64,000 nt of DNA from Ignelater luminosus. Taxonomy: Eukaryota; Arthropoda; Insecta; Coleoptera; Elateridae. Under the pieces are notes generated by a model. That model searched no databases. It saw nothing but the letters and a program-made list of their open reading frames with translations, and was not told the origin of the DNA. The stretch covers positions 86,326-150,325 of the forward strand of contig VTPC01090696.1 in the NCBI GenBank assembly GCA_011009095.1. Direction: 5' to 3'. Numbering within the stretch: position 1 is the stretch's first letter; each line of letters begins with the position of its first letter. Of the stretch, positions 11,370-22,346 are shown in pieces. The position numbers were made by a program, and so were the translations under genes.

Positions 11370-13849
11370 GTAAGCCGCAATTTTATTTAATTGTTTGAAG
11401 ATTATGAGGAATTATGATTTAACGAAGCAAATAGGCAGTGATAATGTTTCAAATGCTACTATTCGTTCCTAAGGCTGTTTGGGTTTTTTTAGGTAGTTTC
11501 GTTAATGGGTACAATAAAAACTTGAGAATATTGCTTCAGTGCACTGTCTCTTATGTATATATTTAGTTTCATTAATTCAAGAATAAATTCAAGCGCACCA
11601 GATTAAATTCAATTGGAAGCCTTGGGTGCATATAACTTGCATAAATAGAAAACAATTTGAACTTTTATTGATAGTATTAAATAAATTTACAATTATCTTT
11701 TCCAATTTTCGAAAACTACCCAATCTTATTAATAACTTTATACTATAACTCTGTGTAATATTGATTATCATAGTAAAAAAACTAATAAGAACTTTCTGTG
11801 AATACGGAGTCAATAATACAAGAAAAAAGCGTAAAAAATAAAGAACACAGACCCTGGAAATAAGAGTTCATTTGACCTAACGCTATATAAAAAAATTTAA
11901 AACTTTATTACTGACCTTAAAAAAGTTAAACGGTCTGCATGACACGCATGTCTCACATATTGTATTGTCAATGAGAATAAAAAAATCTTAACTTCTAAGT
12001 TCTTAGTAGACTACATAATGATTATTAAATTCCATTTCAAGCCTTACAAGAGCGTTGCGTTATATTTGTGTAAGTTTAAATTTTTGATATAATGCTAATG
12101 AAGAAACATGCAGACTGCCTTACAGCTATTTAAAATACAAGAATTCTAAGAATAAGCTTAAGACTTTTTTATTGTAAAAAAGAAAGACAGAACAGAACCA
12201 GCTTTGTGAAAAAATATAAGTCTGGTAGCAAATATTCTAAGAACATAGAGAAAAAACTTGAAGCTTCAATTAAATGAAAGAAAAAGCAGACGATGAAATA
12301 TTAAAATTAGATACAAAGCGTGTTCTTTTTTTATCTGATTAATAATGACATGACAACGTAACAATAATGAGGATTTGTGAAATCAAAGCCCACTGCTTAA
12401 TCATCTTCCATTCAAGAAAACTAATAGAAGAAAAATTTCAACTTCAAGGCTTTTTTATTATAAAATACAAGAAGTTTCTTGTTATAAATTTTTAGATAGT
12501 TTTTCTATGGTAATCTGATATTTTTGATGGAAATTGCCCAATAGTACAAATATAAATTACGATTGTAAAATTTCCGAAAACATTCGAAATAGGAAATTGA
12601 ATCTATTTGACTTTTAAAAAAGAAACGATATAACAAAGGAAGTTTAAGTAATTTGTTAATCATATCCTGTTGAAGTGAAATTGACTTATCCATTTATGTT
12701 TTCTTTAAATTTTCACATTTGCGACGTGCTGAGGAATAAGTACTAGCCTGAGGTAATTAAAGAACCAAATTAGTCATTCTCATAGTCAATTTCTTTTAAG
12801 AATTTTTTTCAACGTGTGGAATTAAAATTGGAAAGTTAAAAATATTAAATAATTCTTTTAAGTGGGTGGTTTAATAACCGTCATTCATCATATTTATGAA
12901 TCATCTATATATTAATTTTGCAATTTAAAAGAATTTCGTTTTACCTTTAATTATCAACAAAGATAAGTTATTATTAATATAAAAAGATTTAAATCTTTTC
13001 GTTTTGTAACTGTCGTGACCAAACATTTATGTGTCTAAAATGAAGTGGCCTAATTTTCTTGAAACTTATTATTAATCATGTTTTCAAGGTTAGAAAAGAA
13101 AAGTATTGTTTTTGAGAGTAAGATGGTAAAAACAGAAAGATTAAAGAAATTTGCTAAAAGACTAATTTTATTATTTGTGTAAAAATAAATCAAGGATTAA
13201 TAATAACGTGTGTAGATGCAATTAAAAGACGATAAAAGAAATAAACAGAGTGGGCTACTTAAAGTTAAACAGGTATTTTACAAAACAAAAACGAAACTTG
13301 TCTCATAAATATGCTGTTGATACAAAATAAGACAGGTTTTAACACTAACATCAAATTAACACTGTTAAATATTTTATTTCGTGACTTGATGAATCAACAT
13401 CAACTTAATGATATTGTGAATGCTGCTGTTGTCTTCTTCGTGTGTAGTTTATCAAAGGATGCCTTCCAATTTAAATGATTCTACTATATAAAACATGAAA
13501 CGAGCAGAAGTCTGTAATAATTAAATAACTTATGCTTGCTGTTGCTACTATTATACAGAAATTAAAACAGCAAAAGTAATAATCTACATAATAATTAATG
13601 ATTGAAGCATAACTTACAATATAAGCAAAGACAAGATAAAGAAGTGAAGTAAATGCCTGCTACTGATATCTTTAGAATTATTGGAAAAGAAACTAATAAG
13701 ATAAAAAACAACAGACCGCACGATAAAAATTCAGAAACATTGAAGTAACATTACTGTAGAATCTTACCTAGAGAATACATTTCTTCAAATTTTCCTTGGT
13801 TCAGCTCTTATTTCCAAAAACCCATATCCATATGTATGCTTGGTATTGT
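11370..13849. other. very AT-rich noncoding stretch
   Basis: No open frame above about 65 codons, no splice-site pair and no transposon ends are seen. The composition is typical of insect intron or intergenic DNA. If the exon at 17897 belongs to a gene starting to the left, this is intron. Confidence 0.45.
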
Positions 13850-15620
13850 CGAAGTCATTCTTCATTACTTGAGATTGTGTTGGGTGCCGTCGGTCTAAGC
13901 AATGAAATCATTCTATATCTATAATTCGATCTTAAGTAAGGTGTCTGATGGAATTTCTTTACAGCAATGTTTAGCAATTCTTATAGTTAGATTTGGGTCT
14001 GTATTGCTAAGTTCCTTGGTCTGTAGGATGCATCTCTGATGATTTGTCATTCTGATTGACTCCAACTTTTGCTATAGATCGTAACAAATGGTATAAATCT
14101 AAAAAAGATTCTTTGGGTCAAAATAACAAGATTGGCATGTTTTGAAATCAAAAGAACTGTGAATTCTACAAATGTGTATTTATAACAGACATACCTATAA
14201 AATTGAAAATGATTCCCAATAAATTAAATAAAGATTAGCATTCGACCTATTTGAGATTTCAAAGGTTTTAATGTATACAACACTTACATTTATTTCCTTA
14301 TTAATACTCTCATGTCTAGGTTGCACTGTACTCCTGAATTCATTTTCAACTTATAACTAAATCAGCGCAGTTGTAATTTTTCTATGGTATTGTGAAGACT
14401 GGCTACTTGCTCGAGACTTTTATAAATTCTTTATTTTTTGTACAGTGTTTTATATTGCTTTTAAGAACTTCATTTCCATTGTTTTATTTATATATGGCAT
14501 ATATTTTTGTATTAAATTAGTGGATCAGTGAAATCACGAACTAACTTTCTTCCGTTCGGGCTTCCACAAGACAATCTTTTAAACAAGAAGACCAAATACT
14601 GACGGTATTGCAAATATGTAGTAATAATTAGGAATATGGAAATATCTTCCTTTCTTTTTTCCACTTTTCCAGGAACTTTGCATAGGGCCTAAGTATATGT
14701 AGATCAAGACATTCTGAACAATAATGAAATCCACATGAAATCTATTTAAAATATTTTCGGATGGGATCCCTTGTTCGCTTTCAATACAGTATGAATGAAA
14801 TAATCAAATGCAGTTAGAGGTATTGTACGATATACAATGATATTTAGACTAAGACTCTCATAAGATCAAACCTATTACTTACCGGTTTGACGACTATTGT
14901 TAGGAGCGTTGTTTAACCAAAGAACATATAAATAACATATAAATGACTGCTGAAAATTATTTTTTCTTCTATTGCTATTCAATTTCTTGGAAGGGAAGCA
15001 CAAGGAGATCATCAATACGTTTTCAGTAATCTTTACATTGATGCACTAGCTTTGAATTGGGTATCTATTTTGGTCATCATCCTGTTTTTTACTTAATATA
15101 ATCCAAATAAAACCGCAGTAAAAATTTTTCTTATTAGATTCGATTTTACTAATTTCAATCATTAAATCAACTAAATACTTGTCTGTTTATTGACAGATTC
15201 CTAAAGAAGTAGTGTTAATCCCTACCACCACATCTGTCCAGGTATGGTCCTAGTCTGGGACTTCCAGGATTAGGTTTGAACTGAGGAGATCATTATTTCG
15301 AATGTCTAAATTTCTGGACTTGTATGGATCTCTGCGTGTCCATTGAACTGTTCGAACCTTTTATACTTTTCGAATTGCCCATGGTTTTCCGGGTCGGTTG
15401 GCTTTTATGAATCAGTTGGACTTGTTGGGTAGGTTAAGTTAGTCAAGCCGATGAAGTTCCTTCCTTTTATTTTAAGTTTTCTAGGGTGGTTGACATTTTA
15501 ATATTCCTTGGTGTAGGATGCAAGGGCCCAAAAAATCTGAAGTTGCGTACTAAATCCTGAAGCTGGTCTGTTTTGATTTCCGATTCTGGTTGATTGTGGA
15601 CGTCGACGATATTTTCAGTT
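13850..15620. repeat. two diverged copies of an unidentified repeat (about 13.9-14.1 and 15.5-15.6 kb)
   Basis: The segment around 14010-14070 contains CCTTGGTCTGTAGGATGCA followed some 25 bases later by ATTCTGATTGACT. The segment around 15508-15595 contains CCTTGGTGTAGGATGCA followed further on by ATTCTGGTTGATT, in the same order and orientation. This shared order suggests two decayed copies of one dispersed element. The stretch 15200-15600 is also less AT-rich than its surroundings. No coding domain can be read with confidence on either strand, so the element class is unknown. Confidence 0.3.
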
Positions 15621-17896
15621 AGGTTAAATAATGATAAGAATATTAATTGCCAACAGCAATAGAGACTGCCATGCTGCCAATACAGCTAATTAATGTCTTA
15701 GATAATGACACTTAAGAAATATACAGAAAAAAGAAATATGAACAGATAAACATTTAAAATTACCTACCCAGGTACATTGTTTTATGACTGAATTAAAATT
15801 GTTGTACCACTGATCTACAATCTGCAAAATACATACACCTAAGAAATTAACAAATACTTGAATTTAGTTCTGAAAAAAAAAGCAGATGTAAAAAATGAAA
15901 AAAATGTTTTCGTGAAACATACAGTATTAAAACCTTGATCTAATAACGCGAAGTACTTCAGATGCCACACCATATTCAAAACATTTACAAATTAATTCTT
16001 GATACATATTTAACATACACAATAATTTAAAAATAAGTAAAATTATGTACAGTATGTTGTACAATTAAATTGACCCACTGCCAAATTGGAGTTATTAATA
16101 ATAAATTAATAATCAAAAACTGATAACCTACCCTAAATTTTTAAATATGTGAGAATTGTATTTATAATTTACCCTAGGCAGATCTGTTTCAACCGTTTTT
16201 GCTTTCATCGGTAGTGCAGAGCATCTTACAATTCTTACATACTTCATGTTACCCTATATTATAGGATTTTAAAAACAGAATACTAGCATGAAGCTTTACA
16301 GCCTCTAAGATACTGTATCATACAGCAATGAATTACTACGTCCTGCTTTAGAATCGCTTAGAATGAATTTTGATGATGTGTGTAGTTTTCACCATGAATT
16401 CAAACTGATTCTTTAAAATGGAAGAATCGAAAGATAACATACAAGTTTCTCATTTGTTAGTAAGCAATTCCATGACCATATTCTTTTAGTCCAATCACAT
16501 CAGCATTTTTTTAAGGAAAAATTTCAACATACGTGAATTTTTGTTAGGGGATTTATTTAGTCGTTATGCATCTTCTTATATCACTTTATCGCAAATAGAT
16601 ATTTGAACATCTGGCAATCAAGTAACACATTGATTTACACTCTGTGCTTGTGTGATGTCTAATTATATTAATTTTTCTGAGATTATTGATCTGTTAGTAA
16701 ATTGCTACAATTGTATTGTAAAACATAAAAGGTTCTACTAGAATTTCAAGTTTCAACGAATTGTAGTAACATAATGTATAAAAAAGTATAGACATTAGAA
16801 ACACTCAGATAAATTATCATTGAATGCATTAACAATGCATTATGCGTTATTTATGTTTCATTTTCAAACATTTAACAAACAATGAGATACATAATATGTA
16901 ACACCAATTTAATGAAGACCCACAAATGCAAAACTTATATAGCTTATGAGAAAGGAATTACTCTCTGGATCTTAGGGCATATGAAAATAAACCAACTTGA
17001 AAAGCTCAATCTGCATTTGATGAAAAAAACTGTATTTGTATTCTTAATACTTATTTTTAAATCTTATAGAGGATATAAATATAAAATGTTGCTTTCAAGT
17101 TTAACAAAATGCTACAAGGTGCTGCCATCTAGTAGCACTTGACCTATAACCAAGATTCCCATCCTAAAAATTATAATGTAAATTCATCTTTTTTTCTGAA
17201 TTTCTTTAATAGCCGTCTTTAAAAATCTTAATTTAAAAATGGAAATTCTCTAAGAAATTCTAATACTAGTCAATGAGTTTCTTACTGCAGAAATTTATAG
17301 CTATCCATTCTATGAGATTCTATTATGCATGCCCCTTTCTATAGTATACAATTCAAATGGGTACCGGATTTGTTATATAATATTTATATTTTTAAGCAAG
17401 TTTATTATAACCGTCATAAAGACATATCTCTGTACTTGTTATTTTACTTACTATTGTTAGACAATGTTTTATAAAAATTCAAAGTTTTCAGTTTTTATAC
17501 TTATCACTATTAGTTCAAATATTACAATAATTTAACTTTTTAAAACAAATTCCAAGATTATTTCTTGAGGAGTTAGGAATTTTTGGATTTATAATCAATA
17601 TTTCAACTTTATGAAAACATTTTTAAAATAATTTATTGAAATCTCAGTAACAGGAAGAGAAATCTAAAATTCTTATTTTATTTATTCTATAATACCATAC
17701 CAACTATACCACTAATTTAATTTTTGATAAACATTAAATTTATTATCAGAGAAAACTTATAAGTATTAAAACTTTCTGTTTTTATGTTATCAGCAGAGTT
17801 GTTAATCTTATAAATCTAATAATGAAAATAAAACAACTCGCTTAGACACAATATACAATAGACTCTTACTAAAAGAAAATTTTGTCTGTTTTACAG
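15621..17896. other. AT-rich noncoding stretch, probably intron
   Basis: Nothing recognisable was found. The last part ends in a pyrimidine-bearing acceptor, TTTTGTCTGTTTTACAG, that opens the exon at 17897. The frame at 16882-17142 (86 codons, +) has no motif and no splice-site support. Confidence 0.45.
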
Positions 17897-18012
17897 GTAG
17901 TCGAGAAGAATATCATGCTGCCATGACAGAAGTGGAAAATTTAAATTTAGAAAATCATCGTCTTGCTGTAGAACGTCACTATGAGGCAGGACCACCAGAA
18001 GGATTGCAAATT
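17897..18012 (+). CDS. internal coding exon a of an unidentified long-intron gene
   Basis: The 116-bp exon lies between acceptor TTTTACAG and donor GTAAAT. The first two bases complete a codon from an upstream exon (phase 1). It then reads 38 codons, SREEYHAAMTEVENLNLEN.. to ..PPEGLQI, and ends in phase 0. The N-terminal part is a short amphipathic, Glu/Leu/Asn-rich helix candidate. Coding character stands out against the surrounding stop-rich AT DNA. The ending phase matches the next exon at 34989, which supports one transcript although the intron is about 17 kb. I do not recognise the protein. The upstream exon was not found in the window with confidence. Confidence 0.6.
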
Positions 18013-19255
18013 GTAAATTATTATTTTTTCATTTAGCCACTCTATTTTCTAATAAAGCAAAATTGCTACAGGATTGGGAGGTTTTATAGAAAATTCGAAA
18101 GGTGGGCAACCCACCGTACACTAGTGTTGCGAATGCAAAAACCTCTCGCATTTAATTCCACTATTCCTAGGCACGACAGTATAATTAATTAACTTCCTTT
18201 AAAATGAATAATTAAAAATCTCTTTTTAATTTGAACAACATGTGTAAGTTTAATATGAAGTAATTAATTATAAATCTTTTAGGAAGTCCATATTTTATAA
18301 CAGTTTGTATTAATAGTATCTTTCAAATTAAATTGAATAAAGCTAATTAGACGTTTCCTGGAAAATCCTTGTGTTAACTGAAAACGGAAGACATTTTTTA
18401 AAACAATAATTAGTTTAATTCTATTTACAGAAACAAGTTACATAAATCTTCTGAAAATAGGTTAGTGTATGTCTTTCTTTATGTCAAAACCATTTATAAC
18501 TTTTGTTCATTTATAAATATTGAAACTACCGACAGTTTTAGTTTGAATTTATGATCTTTTTTAAATTTGGCCTTTACTGTAAAAGTACATCCGAATATAG
18601 TACATATTTCTGCATTTAATTAATTTTAAGAGTTCTGGACAATTTAATGCAATGCTTTGTTTTAAGAAGAGAACAGTTTTCTACTTTCCAACATAATTCT
18701 CTTTTCTAGAAACATTCATCGTTTGCACTTTAACTATTTCTATTCTTTCTAATTGGTCTTACTTTTTTTTCTTCTGGTAATGAACCCTGCAACTGCTGCA
18801 TCAGGTTATGATTCGAGAACGGTTATGATATCGTTATCCGTACGTTTTCAAATTATCTTAAATGTTTGAGAATTTAATTTGTCGAATTCACAGGCATGAG
18901 GCATTGCAACTAACCAAGTAAGCTTACATTTAAAACTACTAAATAAGTGACTTTATTTACATTAGCTAGTTTGAAGTTCTCCTATACTGTATACGTAAGT
19001 TCTTGCTGAAGAACAGTGACATTTTTCACGACTGGGCGATTGCTGGCAATGCTAGTACATTGGTAGGCTTTTCATGGCAAGTTAATCAACAATATCTTTT
19101 CCTAATTTGGAGTTACTGAAGAATCGTACTACTTACTCTAGCCTCTATTTACTACTTACTACATCCAGGGCTACGCACAGTCGTCTGAATTGAAGTTCTA
19201 TGGGAGTAAAAAAGAATTTTAATTTTTTAAACTTAATGTAGAGAAATCATTTTGT
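18013..19255. other. intron sequence, AT-rich
   Basis: This is the first part of the roughly 17-kb intron between the exons at 17897 and 34989. No repeat or gene was recognised. A pyrimidine-rich tract lies around 18690-18780. Confidence 0.4.
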
Positions 19256-19492
19256 CTATTTTAAATCGTTTTCTTCGTCAGTAATATCTTTCTTGTCGCT
19301 GTCTTTTTCTTCTTCCTCAACTTCTTCAGTGTTCTCTTGTTCATCCAATTTTACTACAAGATCTTTGATATCTTTTGGCAGGGAATGAACAGCGTTTCTT
19401 TTGTTTAATATTGCAATAAGAATAAAGCGAAATTCATTGCACTCACGTCTAAACAGATGTGAACGTAATATTTCTACACCACCAGAAAACAT
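19256..19492 (-). CDS. antisense open frame with acidic C-terminus, unidentified
   Basis: On the minus strand an ATG at 19492 opens a 78-codon frame, MFSGGVEILRSHLFRREC.. to ..DEENDLK, ending at 19256. The frame stays open upstream of the ATG to about 19519. The first 50 residues look globular (FRFILIAILNKRNAVHSLP). The last 28 are a very acidic tail with EEVEEEEKDSDKK. This pattern is more protein-like than the usual chance frames in this DNA. It lies inside an intron of the + strand gene, so it would be a nested antisense gene, a terminal exon of one, or a retro-copy fragment. The only upstream AGs on its strand have purine-rich tracts, so a spliced origin is weakly supported. I do not recognise the family. 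Confidence 0.3.
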   Translation of the reverse strand: MFSGGVEILRSHLFRRECNEFRFILIAILNKRNAVHSLPKDIKDLVVKLDEQENTEEVEEEEKDSDKKDITDEENDLK

Positions 19493-19739
19493 ATGTCTAT
19501 AATATGCTGTGCTAGTTTTTTCTTTCTAGTTTTAAAAATAAAAGTCATATTGAAATGGTACCTCAATGCTAAGGTTTGTATTAAAGGGTCAGGAAATGAT
19601 AATGATAACCCTAACCTTCTTGCACAAAACAAATTTCAATGGAGCGAATATACCTATACCCATTTTACTGAAATTCTTCCACTAGTACTTGTAAGAAGTA
19701 TAAATCATTAAATTACACTTGGTATTAGATGCAGTAGTA

Positions 19740-20090
19740 CACACCAAATGATGTTGCATGACTTTCATGATTTAATGTATATATTTAAGTTTCTAGGTTC
19801 TGCAAGTAATCTGAATGTAACATACGTAACGGATCCAGTACCAAAAAAAAGCAGAACTACCTATGTAGGGTCTAATAACGTCCGAAAGGACCTGTTGCGA
19901 TCTATTTCGACAATGATAAAACTAACATGGATGCGGTAAAGTCGTCTATGCAAGTTTACTTTTCGACTTTTTGCCGGATAGGATTTCAATTTAGACGGCT
20001 GCTGAGCCAGATGTGCATGATGTGCACCACACACAAAAGGGGAAGGACGGCATATCAGAAATTGAGGTTTTTTCATTTTTTTATAACATA
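19740..20090 (-). pseudogene. possible decayed retroelement fragment
   Basis: Read on the minus strand, 20076-19861 gives a 71-codon frame with CGAHHAHLA followed about 45 residues later by FRTLLDPT. The order of a Cys/His knuckle and an (A/T)LLD-type protease-like motif is what BEL/Pao-type retrotransposons show. Both motifs are degenerate here, and no integrase, reverse transcriptase or long terminal repeat is seen nearby. It could equally be chance; kept as a weak candidate. Confidence 0.15.
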
Positions 20091-20837
20091 CTTTGGTCTT
20101 GTTTCTTAGACTAATGGAAAAGTGTTGATTTGAGCTCTGACCAGACCATCTTTACTTCAGCCAAAGATATCAATTTAAATATAACATTTTCTAGTTTTCT
20201 ATAAAAGGATATGTTAGTTTAGTGGTATGTTCGCATGTGTACCTGATTTTCTCTCCTCTCTTGAATTGGTCTCTAGCACTGCTTGGTGAAACCTGCTATC
20301 CTCATAATGAATATTCTTGTTTACGTATTGCGATTTTTGAGATACTTTGTAGTCTTGGTTAAAAGGGAATATATCAAAGATAAAGATAATTTTTTTATAA
20401 AAGCTCAAAAATACATTTCTGGCACTTTTGGTCATCTTATTAAGATTTCAGTTAAAAAGTATTTTTAATTACCAACCATTAGATTAGGTGTTTTCAAATA
20501 ACACATCAAATTGCCCGTTTAAACCATTTCCTTTAGTTGAAAAATCGTAGAATAATGTAACTTACCCAGGAAAAGTTATGTTATACTGTCACAGACAGAG
20601 TAAGCTTTAATCACACTGGTGAGAATTACTGTTGTTAGCCATATCTAAAAATCATCACTTATCATTTAAAGTGATTTACCTGTAAGATATACCTAACTGT
20701 CTAGAGCATGGTGTGGGACCAGACATTGTTTTATTTTTTCATTTGGGCTTTGAATCGCTGTACAAGGAACGGAAATCCTCAATCGGCAAGGGTAAGCTAA
20801 AAAAATACGCAATTAAGTCTGTTCCACTGAGGATAGT

Positions 20838-20895
20838 CGGTTTCGAGACTTGATCTCAGACCTTTTAAATGCATGCCTAGCGGGTCACTCGGTAA
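20838..20895 (-). repeat. tRNA-like SINE head fragment
   Basis: Read on the minus strand, the segment gives ACCGAGTGACCCGCTAG followed by GGTCTGAGATCAAGTCTCG. The first matches a polymerase III A-box arrangement (nnnAGTGnCCnG) and the second a degenerate B box/T-arm (GATCAAGTC for GTTCGAATC), with about 17 bases between them. The B-box part can form a short GAGA/TCTC stem, as a T arm does. No complete tRNA fold is present, so this is a tRNA-derived SINE head rather than a tRNA gene. The 3' limit of the element is not visible. Confidence 0.4.
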
Positions 20896-20899
20896 GGAA

Positions 20900-22315
20900 T
20901 GCTACAACATATCACATCGGATTTTTAACGGGATTAAGTGCCTGTGGTATACACTGAATTAGTTTTTGCTTCCTAGACCAGAAAGTATCACTTTATATTT
21001 TGTTTAATTTCCCAATTTGCTAGGTATGATAAATGTCGTTATCAGCAGCCGAGTGAGTAAGTGCACCTCTTACTTTAAGACGGCTCTTATCTTCTGAGAA
21101 AGATGAACAGCAATAATTTTACTAAATTGTTAAACTTATACTTAAAATGACAAAATTGTTTACCTTTTACAGGGTGTAGTATATTTTTTTAATATGTTAC
21201 ATTCCAGCTTTCTGGTATGAATGGTATTTAAACATGATTTCTAAAAATTTCATTTGAAAATCTGCTTTGTACTGGATAGAATTAAATTTTTTATAGATGC
21301 AAATATTGCAATCAGAACTGATCATAATAAAAACCGCTGGCTCGTAATTTAATAAAAGTCTGTAATAACAACAAAAATGACTAGAAACAGTAATACCTTA
21401 TATGAGCTTCCACATTTACAATTATCTATATTTTTCTATAAAATTCTTATGTTCCGCATTTGTATATATACAGTGTACATTGTACATTAAACCAAAATAT
21501 TCTTAGAAAACAATTATTTTACCAAAAATTAAGAAAGTTATAAGCAGGTCCTGTTACACTGATAAGCGATAACAAAATGTTTTAGAAACAGTTTAAATTC
21601 AAGTAGTCGCTTGATAGAAAAGATCTCCAACAAAGATATGAACAGAAGTAATTACACCAAAAGCCAAACAGACATTGACATTTAATAAGTTTTCATTTCA
21701 TGCAGACAGACAGATCATTTACCAGTACGATTACACAAAATTAATTAAAACCAATACTGAAATGACTCATATATTTCACATATCCTATTAAGAATGTTCA
21801 TGTATTAATATCAACCCACAAAATAGTATACGGTTTCTGCGAGGGCAGGTTAAACATGTTATTAGATTATTGTTCTATCACTTGATCTCCCAGGTGTAAA
21901 TACTTCTTCCGCATTCTGTATGATTAATTTGAAGTTTAAATTATCATTTGAATATTTTTATGTGTGCAATATAACTGTATTGTTTTCAATGGTTACCTTA
22001 TACAGTTATAATAAAGTAAAAAAGGACCAAGAAACTATTTTTTTTTTCACTTCTAAAGTACTTTAATAGTAAGTAATTTATGAATTCTGCAAAAAACATC
22101 ATTAAAATATTTTTGAAACGGTCATATTTTCTTATGTTGACCAATAAATAAGCACTAAGAATTGTCTCTTTTAATTATTTACTAAGGCAGTAAAATCACG
22201 TAGATGCTTTATTACAGGATATATTTGTGCTTTAAACTTATTCTTCTTTTCATTTTCTTGCATGTATTGAACTGTTTGATCTACTTCAGTTTCAATTACC
22301 TCAAATCCGACCATT
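20900..22315. other. intron sequence, AT-rich
   Basis: No gene is supported. Local palindromic AT motifs such as GTGTACATTGTACATT around 21474 are short and not diagnostic. Confidence 0.4.

Positions 22316-22340
<25 letters not shown>
22316..22340. repeat. (TC)n microsatellite
   Basis: An uninterrupted TC dinucleotide run of 25 bases within a pyrimidine-rich region. On the opposite strand it reads as (GA)n, the type of sequence bound by GAGA factors in flies, but no function can be claimed from sequence alone. Confidence 0.95.

Positions 22341-22346
<6 letters not shown>

Noticed and set aside
20838-20895. Genuine tRNA gene
   Set aside because: There is no acceptor-stem pairing and no anticodon arm of normal form, and the B box is degenerate, so it is described as a SINE head.
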